32,961 bases of DNA from Candidatus Iainarchaeum sp. Lineage in GTDB: Archaea; B1Sed10-29. This document shows positions 17,555-26,484 of the stretch, one piece after another. The stretch's first letter is position 1. Every line of letters begins with the position of its first letter. Made by a program: the position numbers and the translations under genes. A model generated the notes under the pieces. It did no database searches, was not told the DNA's origin, and saw nothing but the letters and a program-made list of their open reading frames with translations. The stretch lies in contig PWMI01000015.1 in assembly GCA_003558235.1 (NCBI GenBank), positions 1 through 32,961 of the forward strand, read 5' to 3'.

Positions 17555-19321
17555 ATGACTCGAATAGCTGTAGTAGATAAAGAGAAGTGTCACCCTGGAA
17601 AGTGTAGTCTGGAGTGCATCAATTTTTGCCCCGTGAACAGGCAGAACAAGGATTGCATAACTCTTAATGAAGAAGAGGACGTTGCTGAGATCAAGGAGGA
17701 AAGATGCACCGGATGCGGAATATGCATCAGGAAGTGTCCTTTCGACGCCATAACCATAATTAATAAGCCTGAAGAGACCGGTGAACCTGTTCATCGGTAT
17801 GGTATGAATGCTTTTAGGGTCTATGGGTTACCTTCACCTAGAGAGGGAGTTGTTGGACTGATAGGTAGGAATGGTGTTGGAAAATCAACGTTGATAAAGA
17901 TACTTTCAGGTACCATGAAGCCGAATATGGGAAAGTACAACGAGGAAGTGACTTGGGAGAATGTCTTATCTTACTATAAGGGCACAGAGACCTATAACTA
18001 CCTCGATAAATTAATAAGGGGAGAGATAAAAACAGCTTACAAACCACAGACAGTTAGTAAGATACCTAAAGTACACTCTGGTAGAGTTTCTGAACTTCTT
18101 GAGAGAGTTAATGAAAAAGGAGATGCTTTGAGCTACTACAAGGAAAAACTGAGCCTTCAAGAGTGTTGGGGAAAGAAACTGAATGAGGTGTCGGGAGGAG
18201 AACTGCAGAGGATAGCAATATGTGCGACCCTGATAAAGAAAGCTGATTTTTACTTCATCGATGAACCCAGCAGTTACCTCGATATAAAGCAAAGGATGAA
18301 GGTAGCTGAGTTGATAAGGGAGATAGGGCAGGAGAGCAGAGTAATTGTTGTAGAACATGACTTAGCCATACTGGATTACCTAACGGACAACATATACATA
18401 CTTTACGGTGTTCCAGGTGTCTACGGAGTACTATCCGGACTCAAATCCAGTAGGAAAGGGATAAACCAGTTCCTGGATGGATTCCTGGATGAGGAGAACG
18501 TTAGGATACGGGATTATCAGATAAACTTTGAGACAAGGCCTCCCAAGACACAGTACAAGGGTGAACACTCAGTTTCATACGGTGAATTCACTAAAACATA
18601 CCCTGAATTCAAGTTGGTTGCTGAGAAAGGGGATCTGAAGAAGACTGAAGTGATCGGGATAATAGGTGAAAACGCGATAGGTAAATCGACCTTCGTGAAG
18701 GCACTCGCTGGAGAGATCGAGACAGATGGTGATAAAATAGAGATGGGTTCGAAGATAGCCTATAAGCCACAGTACGTTTCCTTTGAGGATGGAGGCATGG
18801 ACGTTGAGACCTTCTTAGCTACAAGAAAAGACTTCGACAGGGAACTGTTCAATTCCCGGTTGAAGAGCTTCGTTGAGGATCTTTATTCGAAGAAAGTAAA
18901 TGAACTTTCGGGTGGAGAGAGACAAAGGTTGGCGATAGTGATTTCCCTAGCTGAAGAGAGCGACATCTGCCTGATGGATGAGCCCTCTGCTTTCCTGGAC
19001 ATAGAACAGAGGTTCAAGGTATCTAAGGTGATTAGGAGAGTCACTGAGAACAAGGAGACAGCTACAGTGGTTGTTGATCATGATCTGCTGTTCCAGGATC
19101 TCGCTTCGAATCGCTTGATGCGTTTCACAGGGTCCCCGGGAAAGGAAGGAAGAGCACATTCCCCTGTAAGTCGGAAGGCAGGTATGAGTGAGTTCCTCAA
19201 GGGACTGGGTGTCACTATGAGGAGGGAACCTAGGACCGGGCGACCTAGAATAAACAAGAAGGGTTCACAGAAGGATATGGAACAGAAGAAGAAGGGGGAG
19301 TATTACTATACTTTCAAGTAG
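17555..19321 (+). CDS. ABCE1 / RNase L inhibitor family ribosome-splitting ATPase
   Basis: N-terminal Fe-S domain (KCHPGKCSLECINFCPVNRQ...CTGCGICIRKCPFDAI), twin ABC domains with GRNGVGKST and GENAIGKST and signature motifs VSGGELQR and LSGGERQR. Confidence 0.95.
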   Translation: MTRIAVVDKEKCHPGKCSLECINFCPVNRQNKDCITLNEEEDVAEIKEERCTGCGICIRKCPFDAITIINKPEETGEPVHRYGMNAFRVYGLPSPREGVVGLIGRNGVGKSTLIKILSGTMKPNMGKYNEEVTWENVLSYYKGTETYNYLDKLIRGEIKTAYKPQTVSKIPKVHSGRVSELLERVNEKGDALSYYKEKLSLQECWGKKLNEVSGGELQRIAICATLIKKADFYFIDEPSSYLDIKQRMKVAELIREIGQESRVIVVEHDLAILDYLTDNIYILYGVPGVYGVLSGLKSSRKGINQFLDGFLDEENVRIRDYQINFETRPPKTQYKGEHSVSYGEFTKTYPEFKLVAEKGDLKKTEVIGIIGENAIGKSTFVKALAGEIETDGDKIEMGSKIAYKPQYVSFEDGGMDVETFLATRKDFDRELFNSRLKSFVEDLYSKKVNELSGGERQRLAIVISLAEESDICLMDEPSAFLDIEQRFKVSKVIRRVTENKETATVVVDHDLLFQDLASNRLMRFTGSPGKEGRAHSPVSRKAGMSEFLKGLGVTMRREPRTGRPRINKKGSQKDMEQKKKGEYYYTFK

Positions 19322-19365
19322 TTTTTTCTTCGATTGATCGGTAGAGATTAGTCATTAAGATTAGA

Positions 19366-20013
19366 TTATTTTATTGCTTTTATTTCGTAGCTCTGTATCT
19401 CTCCTTTTTTGAGTGTGAATAGGTTCACTTCTATTTCTGAGAAGTTTTTGAAGAGTTCCCTTATTTCTTCTTCGGTATAGAAACTGTGTATCTCCTTTAT
19501 GCCTCTGCCGAACCCGTGTTCCCTTGTTCTGTATGTTTCTCCTTTCTCTATTGTTTCCCCTGTGTTGTACCTTGCATCCCCTTTCGCCGGTAGGTTTCCG
19601 AAGAATAGTCCTCTTTCTTTCAGTACTCTGTGTATCTCTTTCACTGTTTGCCTTATCTCGGGTTTGGTCGCGTGCCCTATTACCGTTATGGCTAGCACCG
19701 CGTCGAACCCTTTGTCTTCGAATGGCAGATCCTTCATGTCTCCCTGAACGACGTTTGCTTTCAGTCCTTTTTCTCCCAGTTTTTCCTGAGTCATTTGAAC
19801 TGCTTTCTGCGATATGTCTATGCCTTTAACTTGAAACCCTTGTTCAACTAGGTATATGAGGTGTCTTCCGAATCCGCAGCCCAGGTCCAGGATATTTTTT
19901 CTCCCTTCTTCCTTCATCTCTTTCGCTAGTTTTTTAACGTATCCTCTTGGGCTCTCTATTCCTTTAGGTACTTCTTCTAGGCTTCTGTAGTACTTTTCCC
20001 ATTCCTCCGTCAT
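19366..20013 (-). CDS. Class I SAM-dependent methyltransferase
   Basis: ILDLGCGFGRHLIYL motif I, GDMKDLPFEDKGFDAVLAI. Confidence 0.85.
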   Translation of the reverse strand: MTEEWEKYYRSLEEVPKGIESPRGYVKKLAKEMKEEGRKNILDLGCGFGRHLIYLVEQGFQVKGIDISQKAVQMTQEKLGEKGLKANVVQGDMKDLPFEDKGFDAVLAITVIGHATKPEIRQTVKEIHRVLKERGLFFGNLPAKGDARYNTGETIEKGETYRTREHGFGRGIKEIHSFYTEEEIRELFKNFSEIEVNLFTLKKGEIQSYEIKAIK

Positions 20014-21261
20014 CTAGTTTCCTTCCAGTTCTTGGTGTATCTTTTTTATGTGTGGCATCAGTTCGTGTCCTTTTTCTAGTTTTATCTTGCTTTTTTCCGC
20101 GTCATCTTCGTTGAACTTCGCTGTGTTTTTTCCCATGTTTGAGTGGGATATCATGAAGGGCACCGGGTCGCTGCTGTGGGCTTTCAAGATGCATGGCGTT
20201 GCGTGGTCGCAGGTCACTACTATGATTGTTTTACTGGAATCTATCTTGCTGAGTAGTTTCTGGTAGTATTCTCTATCTATCTCCTCTATCTTCTGTTTTT
20301 TCTCGATTGGTTTTCCGTCGTGTCCTGGGAGGTCCGGTCCTTTGAGGTGGATGTAGAGGCACTTGGTTTCTTTCATTGCTTGTATTGTTTTTTCTACCCA
20401 TTCATCGTAGTTTTGTTCTTCGTTTATTTTCTTGATTTTCATGCCTGCTGCTTTTGCTATGCCTATTTCAAGCGGCATGTTCGCTAGTATTGTCCATTCT
20501 GCGCCGTATAATTCGTTTATATCTCTTAATCCAGGTTTTTCTGTTCCAGCGTCTCGTGTGAGTACTGCGTTAGCTTCGAGCATTCCTTTTTTTCTTCTTT
20601 CTTTGTTTATTTCTGTTTCTTTGAGGGCTTCGGTTGTTTTTTGGGTGAATTCATTTACTAGTTGCGCTGATTTCTCTGATCCTTTCCTTAGGGGTTTGCA
20701 CTTCATTAATTTTGGTTCGTAGGTTTCTTTGGCTACTGATACTAGTCCTTCTTTGCTGTATGCTGGATCTGTGTTGGTTATGTGTGGTTCTAGTTTTTCT
20801 TTGCTTTCTATCACCAGTGCTCCTCTGTGTGCTAGCGTTGATTTGAAGGTGAAGTTTGCGTCTGTGAGTTTTACTTCTTTGTTTATGGTTTCCTGTAGTT
20901 GCTGTGCTTCTTTTTCTGTGAGTGATCTTGCTACTCTTCTGTCGAGTATTTCGTCGTCTTTTAGTGTCGCGAAGTTGCATCTTAGTGCTAGGTTTCCTTT
21001 TTGGAACTTCATTCCTGCTCCAAGTGCTTCGAGTGGTCCTCTTCCTGTGTATACTTTCTCTGGGTCGTATCCTAGTAGAGCTATTACTGCTGAGTCGCTT
21101 TCCGGTGCTATTTCCGGTACGACGGTCATTTGACCTATCTGTGAGTTCTCAGCGAGTTTGTCTAGTGTTGGTGTGTTTGCTGCTTTCAGAGGTGTTTTTC
21201 CCTTTAGTTTTGGGTGTGGTCTTCCCGCTGCTCCGTCCAGTACTGTGAATAATAGGTTCAT
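20014..21261 (-). CDS. apgM: 2,3-bisphosphoglycerate-independent phosphoglycerate mutase, archaeal type
   Basis: [43 protein letters not shown]...; [17 protein letters not shown]. Confidence 0.9.
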   Translation of the reverse strand: MNLLFTVLDGAAGRPHPKLKGKTPLKAANTPTLDKLAENSQIGQMTVVPEIAPESDSAVIALLGYDPEKVYTGRGPLEALGAGMKFQKGNLALRCNFATLKDDEILDRRVARSLTEKEAQQLQETINKEVKLTDANFTFKSTLAHRGALVIESKEKLEPHITNTDPAYSKEGLVSVAKETYEPKLMKCKPLRKGSEKSAQLVNEFTQKTTEALKETEINKERRKKGMLEANAVLTRDAGTEKPGLRDINELYGAEWTILANMPLEIGIAKAAGMKIKKINEEQNYDEWVEKTIQAMKETKCLYIHLKGPDLPGHDGKPIEKKQKIEEIDREYYQKLLSKIDSSKTIIVVTCDHATPCILKAHSSDPVPFMISHSNMGKNTAKFNEDDAEKSKIKLEKGHELMPHIKKIHQELEGN

Positions 21262-21620
21262 TCTTCATTCACTATCTCCAACTTTGTTTCTTCTCCCCTA
21301 TTGTTGTATGCTTTGACTGATTCTTTGTTGTATGGTTTGGCTAGTATCAGGTGGTACCTGCCCATCTTCGAGAAGAATGCTTCGTCTGCTCTTGAGGGGC
21401 TCGCGTTGCTTGATGGGTGGCTGTGAAATGTTCCTTTTTTCTTTACGTATATTGGTAGTTGATTTAGTTTTACGCTGACGCTTCTGGGTGTGTATCTGCC
21501 GGGTATTAGAACGTAGTTGTCTATTACTTCGTCTCCGAGTAGTAGTCCTCCTATCTCTGAGGGGTAGAATGCTTCTGCTACTTTGAGTATGTCTGTTAGT
21601 GTTCTTTGTTTTATCTTCAT
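21258..21620 (-). CDS. JAB1/MPN/JAMM-domain metalloprotease
   Basis: JAMM motif: FHSHPSSNASPSRADEAF with upstream SEIGGLLLG. Confidence 0.85.
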   Translation of the reverse strand: MKIKQRTLTDILKVAEAFYPSEIGGLLLGDEVIDNYVLIPGRYTPRSVSVKLNQLPIYVKKKGTFHSHPSSNASPSRADEAFFSKMGRYHLILAKPYNKESVKAYNNRGEETKLEIVNEE

Positions 21621-21664
21621 TGTTTAGTTATTGTGTTTGTTACTTATTATTTTACTACTTATTT

Positions 21665-22801
21665 TTAGATGAGTAGGAGCGCTGTTGGTATTGTTAGGCT
21701 CGCCATGCAGTTTATTCTTGATACTCTTAGTTTAACGGTGGCTATTCCTATTGCCGTGGCTGTTACTAGTACTGCTAGCCCGGTTATATTTGTTAGGAGT
21801 ATGTTTACTGTGAGTAGGAAGATTAATGCGGTTATGGTGATTTTTTTGTGGTTTTTTCTGTTCATGAAGTTTATTATTTTGGGTGTTGAGGTTTTTACTA
21901 CTGCGTAGGCTATTGATGCGGATGCCATTAGTGTCGCTATGGTCATTAGCGTGTTGAATGGAAACTGTGTTGTTGCTATTGCTGCGGTTGTTCCTGTCCT
22001 TGTTTTTCCTAGGTATAGTAGTGTTAGGAAGGATATGGTCATGTAAGTGGTGTTGCTTGCCCCTATGAATGATAGGTACTCTTCTTCATCCATTTTGCCG
22101 AGGGCTTTCCCGATTACTGCTGTTACCGCTGTTGATACTGCTGGTATTGTTCCCATGAATGTTGAGATTATTGTTGATGCTACTGCTGGTCTGGTTGTTT
22201 GCCATCCTTTCTTTCTCGGTTTATTCTTCTTTGTTTGAATTGTTTTTCTTTTTCCTTTGGCTAGTGCTACTATCAGTGTGCTTGTTCCGAAGAATCCTGT
22301 TAACATGGGCATGATGGTTGAGTTGCTTAGTGTGGTTAGTCCTAGTGCTGCGGATAGGATGGCTATTGGTGCTGCCTGGGGTTTATTGATCACGAGGAGG
22401 GTTATGGTTACTAGGATCACTGGGAATAGCTTTGCTAGGTGCCCGTAGAGGGAGGGTGCTAGTAGTGTGAAGTAGATTGCTATGATGGGTGTTAGTATGA
22501 TGGATGTTAGTGTTCCTTTCAGCGTTAGGTGTATCGCTGTCATGCCTTTTCCTTGGTTGGTTAGTTTGTGTCCTGGGAGTACAGCTATGTTTTCTCCTGA
22601 TGGTGCTCCTAGTAGTACTGAGGGTACTGTGGAGGATACTGTGAAGGCTGATGCTGTTGCTGCTGTGAATATGAATAGGTTTGGGTTCATTATTGGTAGG
22701 GCTACGATGGCTGGCGCTATGTTGTTTGTGTGTAGTCCTGGGAGTAGTCCTGCGGTGGTTCCGAGGAGCGTTCCCGTGATTAGGTATAGTACTTGAAGCA
22801 C
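21665..22801 (-). CDS. TctA/DUF112-family membrane permease
   Basis: MLQVLYLITGTLLGTTAGLLPGLHTNNIAP...APSGENIAVLPGHKLTNQGKG...; multi-TM. Confidence 0.8.
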   Translation of the reverse strand: MLQVLYLITGTLLGTTAGLLPGLHTNNIAPAIVALPIMNPNLFIFTAATASAFTVSSTVPSVLLGAPSGENIAVLPGHKLTNQGKGMTAIHLTLKGTLTSIILTPIIAIYFTLLAPSLYGHLAKLFPVILVTITLLVINKPQAAPIAILSAALGLTTLSNSTIMPMLTGFFGTSTLIVALAKGKRKTIQTKKNKPRKKGWQTTRPAVASTIISTFMGTIPAVSTAVTAVIGKALGKMDEEEYLSFIGASNTTYMTISFLTLLYLGKTRTGTTAAIATTQFPFNTLMTIATLMASASIAYAVVKTSTPKIINFMNRKNHKKITITALIFLLTVNILLTNITGLAVLVTATAIGIATVKLRVSRINCMASLTIPTALLLI

Positions 22802-22807
22802 TCTACC

Positions 22808-23146
22808 TCACCTTCTTTTCTTTATCTTTACTTGGTCTGGGAAGAGGAAGCAGTCTTCTCTGTACTTTGATGCTCTTCCCAGTATCTTTACTTGGTCTCC
22901 TGGGATGATTTTTCTTTCGTTGAGTATTACTGGGACTTCGAATCCTTTTTCGGATACTATTCCTATGTAGTTTCCCTTGTTTGAGTGGAACGTGTTTGCT
23001 ACCTCTCCTTTTATCTCTACTTCTCCTTTGCAGTTTACGTTGAGGTGTTCGATTGATACTGGTGTGTACTTTATTCCTTGGGATGCTTGAAGTACTACTA
23101 TGCCTACTATTGCTATGGTTAGTGATAGTAAGGTGGATTTTTCCAT
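22808..23146 (-). CDS. Membrane-anchored predicted OB-fold protein
   Basis: N-terminal TM, then a beta-rich CKGEVEIKGEVANTF...GNYIGIVSEKGFEVPVILNERKIIPGDQVKILGRA pattern resembling OB-fold nucleic-acid binding proteins. Confidence 0.55.
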   Translation of the reverse strand: MEKSTLLSLTIAIVGIVVLQASQGIKYTPVSIEHLNVNCKGEVEIKGEVANTFHSNKGNYIGIVSEKGFEVPVILNERKIIPGDQVKILGRASKYREDCFLFPDQVKIKKRR

Positions 23147-23220
23147 GTAGGATTAGTTTCTTGCTTTGTTAATGGCTTTAACTCTATCTTTCTAGGTTAG
23201 TTCTGGTTAAGATTGTATGT

Positions 23221-23631
23221 TTAGTAGTCAATTGTTTTGGTGAACTGTGTTTTTCTTTCTACTGTGTCTGTGTTGATTGTGTACTCTACTTCTATGGTTA
23301 TGGTGCTTGGGCAGTTGTTGTTTACTGTTAGTGTATGGCCGAAGGTGATCGGTCCTTGCTCCATGAGGTTGTTGTTTAGCGCGGAATTGATGTAGCTCTC
23401 TATTTTACTTGCTGCGTCGTTACAATCTTCTCCTTGGTTTATTCCATCTTCTATTGCTTTTTCTATTATCACGTGTGTTTCTTGTTGCCGGTTTATGACT
23501 GTGTCTATCTCCATTTTTTGTTTTATGGCTTCTTCTTGCGCTAAGTCTCCTATCACCACGTAGTTGGCTGATGCTATTAGTATGAGCGCCATTATGAACA
23601 TTAATCCCGTTAGTATTAATCCTTTTTTCAT
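23221..23631 (-). CDS. Pilus-associated membrane-anchored protein
   Basis: Likely start at internal Met: MKKGLILTGLMFIMALILIASANYV...; 4-bp overlap with the upstream gene. Confidence 0.65.
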   Translation of the reverse strand: MKKGLILTGLMFIMALILIASANYVVIGDLAQEEAIKQKMEIDTVINRQQETHVIIEKAIEDGINQGEDCNDAASKIESYINSALNNNLMEQGPITFGHTLTVNNNCPSTITIEVEYTINTDTVERKTQFTKTIDY

Positions 23632-23933
23632 GGTAAGCACACCTTTGTTGTTTTTAGTTCCAAGTTTCCGTTGTCTGTGTATACTACCGCTTGATTTGTT
23701 CCCACCGTGTCTGCATTTCCGCAGTCGTTCACTGTGATCCAATTGAGGTTTACTGTTTCTCCCGTTGCTTCTTCGACTATGTTTATGTCCGCTGCTAGTC
23801 TTGAGAGGTAGAGTATGTCTTCGTTGCTCTGTTGAGTTGTTTGTAGTACCATCATCACTGTTGCTGTGGCAAGTAGGATTATGAATACTGCGTAGGCTGC
23901 GTCCATCGTGAATACGAATGCTTTTTGATTCAT
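23628..23933 (-). CDS. Prepilin-like protein with variant signal peptide
   Basis: MNQKA|FVFTMDAAYAVFIILLATATVMM...; 4-bp ATGA-type overlaps on both sides. Confidence 0.65.
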   Translation of the reverse strand: MNQKAFVFTMDAAYAVFIILLATATVMMVLQTTQQSNEDILYLSRLAADINIVEEATGETVNLNWITVNDCGNADTVGTNQAVVYTDNGNLELKTTKVCLP

Positions 23934-24355
23934 CTGCAGATCACCACCGTTAGGGTGTCTATGTTTCCGTTTGAGTTCTTCACTATCCTCCTTGAGTTTA
24001 CTGCTCTTTCGGCTGTTCCGCATGTCCCTGGATTTATCTCTATTGTTCCCTGTACTTCGTAATGGTAGTGTGCAGGTATGAATTGGTCCATGAAGGTATT
24101 TAGTTCATCTACTTTGTTTTCGTCTATGGTGTTTGCTCTGCCTTCTTCTGCGAGGATGTTTTTGATGGCTATTTGGGCTGCGTCTCCCGCTATTGTTCTC
24201 ATTTCACGGTTAGCTTGGAGTGACTGGGTGTTTTTTATCTCTGTTTGGTAGTGTAGAGTGACTCCCATTATCAGGGTTACTGCTATGAGTGCTGCTAGTA
24301 CGTCCAGCGTGAATATCTGTCCTTTTCTTCCTTTCATTTCTTTATCCTCTGACAC
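23930..24355 (-). CDS. Class III signal peptide prepilin-like protein
   Basis: ...MKGRKG|QIFTLDVLAALIAVTLIMGVTLHY; start at 24355 (MSEDKE...) or 24337. Confidence 0.7.
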   Translation of the reverse strand: MSEDKEMKGRKGQIFTLDVLAALIAVTLIMGVTLHYQTEIKNTQSLQANREMRTIAGDAAQIAIKNILAEEGRANTIDENKVDELNTFMDQFIPAHYHYEVQGTIEINPGTCGTAERAVNSRRIVKNSNGNIDTLTVVICR

Positions 24356-24755
24356 AGGGTTCTCCTCCTACTTCATTGCAACTTGAGTCATATTCTATTC
24401 CGGTTGGAACTGGGTATGTATATGTTGCTTGTTTTCCTTCGCCGTAGTCTACCGTGATCGTGAGTTCTTCGTCATTTGTTCCTTTTGTTACTGTGGTCGT
24501 TGGTTGTGTTAGGAAGTCCTTGATCCCTGGGTCTATGATTGCGCTGTAGTCCCCGTTTTCTGGGTTTGATGCGTAGAAGTTGTTCATGATTGTTCCTATT
24601 GCCGTGGTCTTTCTTTGTAGTTCTTGGTTTATGCCTGTTTCTTGTGTTTGGTCTGTTTGTAGTAGTAGATATCCTTGTATGGTCGTGAATATGAAGATTG
24701 AGATCAGGATGGCTACGAATAGGTCGAGTGTTATTTGTCCTTTTTGTGCTTTCAT
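24342..24755 (-). CDS. Class III signal peptide prepilin-like protein
   Basis: Likely start at internal Met: MKAQKG|QITLDLFVAILISIFIFTTIQGYLL...; overlaps the upstream gene by 4 bp. Confidence 0.7.
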   Translation of the reverse strand: MKAQKGQITLDLFVAILISIFIFTTIQGYLLLQTDQTQETGINQELQRKTTAIGTIMNNFYASNPENGDYSAIIDPGIKDFLTQPTTTVTKGTNDEELTITVDYGEGKQATYTYPVPTGIEYDSSCNEVGGEPCVRG

Positions 24756-25348
24756 TTTTTCCCTCCTTTGACTATTCTTTCTATCTCTGTTGGTTGAAGC
24801 GGTTTGAAGAGGGATGTTGATACTTTTACTTTTACTCTGTCTCCTTTTTTTGCTTTTACTGTGTTTTTCACGGCGTACTTCTTTGGTTTTACGCCTGATA
24901 GGAAGTCGTACTCTGGTCTTATTATTGCGTCTTCCCCGTCTGCTACTAGTACTTCTGCTTTGACTCCTTTTTTTGATATGAATGTCCTTATGGAGAGTGA
25001 GGTTGCTACGAGTAGGATTAGTGCTCCCATTACTATCTGTGTTCCCATTGGGGACATCTTCATGGTTACTCTTGTGAGTACTGCGGGGGAAGCTACTGCT
25101 AGTGCGTATATCGTGCCGAGTATCCCTGTGTACTTGGCTGTTTTTTCGGGGTAGTTTTTGTTTACTTGGTGTAGTGAGTGTACCATGACGGCTGCGGTGC
25201 CTATGTTGAGTAGTATTATCCATGGTTGAATGATTGTGGCGAATAGTGTTATTACTAGTGCTAGTAGTATGGATATCTCCATCTTGGTTACTATGTAGGG
25301 TTCTATTGATCCGTATTCTTCTTGGTACTGTTTTAATATGTTCTTCAC
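24752..25348 (-). CDS. Multi-TM membrane protein with soluble C-terminal domain, in the pilus locus
   Basis: 198 aa; several TM segments, then a beta-rich C-terminus (VKAKKGDRVKVKVS). Confidence 0.65.
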   Translation of the reverse strand: MKNILKQYQEEYGSIEPYIVTKMEISILLALVITLFATIIQPWIILLNIGTAAVMVHSLHQVNKNYPEKTAKYTGILGTIYALAVASPAVLTRVTMKMSPMGTQIVMGALILLVATSLSIRTFISKKGVKAEVLVADGEDAIIRPEYDFLSGVKPKKYAVKNTVKAKKGDRVKVKVSTSLFKPLQPTEIERIVKGGKK

Positions 25349-25710
25349 TGTATTATCACCTCATAGGTTTCTCCTATGCATGTTATGTATCGGTTTCCGC
25401 TTGGTGTTTGTCCGCATATTTCTTTTTCTATTGTGTCTGCTACTTCTGTTGCTGTTGGGTGGCATGCTTCTGGTTCTATTTTAATCATTATCTGCCCGTT
25501 TTGAACGTTGTACTCGGTTATGATGGGGTCTATGCACCCGGGTTCTTGTATTTCCCTGGTTGTTAATAGATTTGAAACCGTTGACCTGGTTGCAGATTGA
25601 ACCGCTGTTTCTCTTGATTCGTTGAATGCTGCGGAGAGTACTGATGCTGTGACTAGTAGTACTAATCCTAGGATGATGAGGAACTCGAAGGAAGCTAGGC
25701 CTTTTTTCAT
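25345..25710 (-). CDS. Class III signal peptide prepilin-like protein
   Basis: MKKG|LASFEFLIILGLVLLVTASVLSAAF... Confidence 0.7.
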   Translation of the reverse strand: MKKGLASFEFLIILGLVLLVTASVLSAAFNESRETAVQSATRSTVSNLLTTREIQEPGCIDPIITEYNVQNGQIMIKIEPEACHPTATEVADTIEKEICGQTPSGNRYITCIGETYEVIIQ

Positions 25711-25714
25711 TTTT

Positions 25715-26116
25715 TCACCTTTCAACCGTTACTTTGCCTGTTTTGCTCGCGGGTATGTTTTCTCCGGAGTAGGTTACTCCTGTTCCTGGCGCTATGTTTC
25801 CTATTGTTGTGCCTGTGTATTCTTGGCTCGGTGTTCCGGCGATACATTGGAGTGTTATGCTTGAGTCTGATACTAGGTATTCGCAGTCGGGTGGTGTGTT
25901 CAGTGTTATGGTTTGTTTTGCTCCTTCTGCTTGTAGGGCAACGATGTTCACCGTGTTATGTAGTGTCGTGTTGTGTATATTTATCGCTTGTTCTGTTTGT
26001 ATTTGTAGTGTGTTGGTGCTAGCGAAGTCCATTAGGTCTGTTGAGATGCTTGTGAAGAGCATTATCAGTATTACCAGTATTAGTAGGTACTCTATTGTTA
26101 GTTGTCCTTTTTTCAT
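25715..26116 (-). CDS. Class III signal peptide prepilin-like protein
   Basis: MKKG|QLTIEYLLILVILIMLFTSIS... Confidence 0.75.
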   Translation of the reverse strand: MKKGQLTIEYLLILVILIMLFTSISTDLMDFASTNTLQIQTEQAINIHNTTLHNTVNIVALQAEGAKQTITLNTPPDCEYLVSDSSITLQCIAGTPSQEYTGTTIGNIAPGTGVTYSGENIPASKTGKVTVER

Positions 26117-26283
26117 CGTGTGATCATCTCCTTTAGCCTGTTTCGGTATAGTTCACCTGTTTCTTTTACTGCTCCGGACATGGTGAAGTAGTTTCCCGCA
26201 ACTGTCATCACTACTGCTCCTAGTATGACTATCAGTGCTATTAGTACTAGGTACTCGAAGCTTACCTGGGCTTTATTGTTCAT
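26113..26283 (-). CDS. Small class III prepilin (56 aa), not in the supplied ORF track
   Basis: Read by hand: MNNKA|QVSFEYLVLIALIVILGAVVMTVAGNYFTMSGAVKETGELYRNRLKEMITR*; ATGA overlap with 25715..26116. Confidence 0.75.
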   Translation of the reverse strand: MNNKAQVSFEYLVLIALIVILGAVVMTVAGNYFTMSGAVKETGELYRNRLKEMITR

Positions 26284-26297
26284 TTTAACCTCTTAAT

Positions 26298-26465
26298 TTA
26301 GTTTATTTGTATTAATTTCTCTCGGTACATCCTTAGAGTGTCTCTGAGGATGCTTTCCATGTTTAGGACCCTGGTAGTGAGTACTATTGCTAGTGTTGCT
26401 ATTATAACCACTATTCCAACCATTATCAGGTACTCTAAACTTGTTTGGGACTTGTTCTCCATCAT
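26298..26465 (-). CDS. Small class III prepilin (55 aa), not in the supplied ORF track
   Basis: Read by hand: MMENKS|QTSLEYLIMVGIVVIIATLAIVLTTRVLNMESILRDTLRMYREKLIQIN*. Confidence 0.75.
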   Translation of the reverse strand: MMENKSQTSLEYLIMVGIVVIIATLAIVLTTRVLNMESILRDTLRMYREKLIQIN

Positions 26466-26484
26466 TTTACCTAAAGTCTTCTGA

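Noticed and set aside
24756-25223. N-terminal part of the 293-aa ORF 24342..25223
   Set aside because: Low-complexity R/S/T/N-rich sequence overlapping the real 24752..25348 CDS; the gene most likely starts at 24755 with a class III signal peptide.
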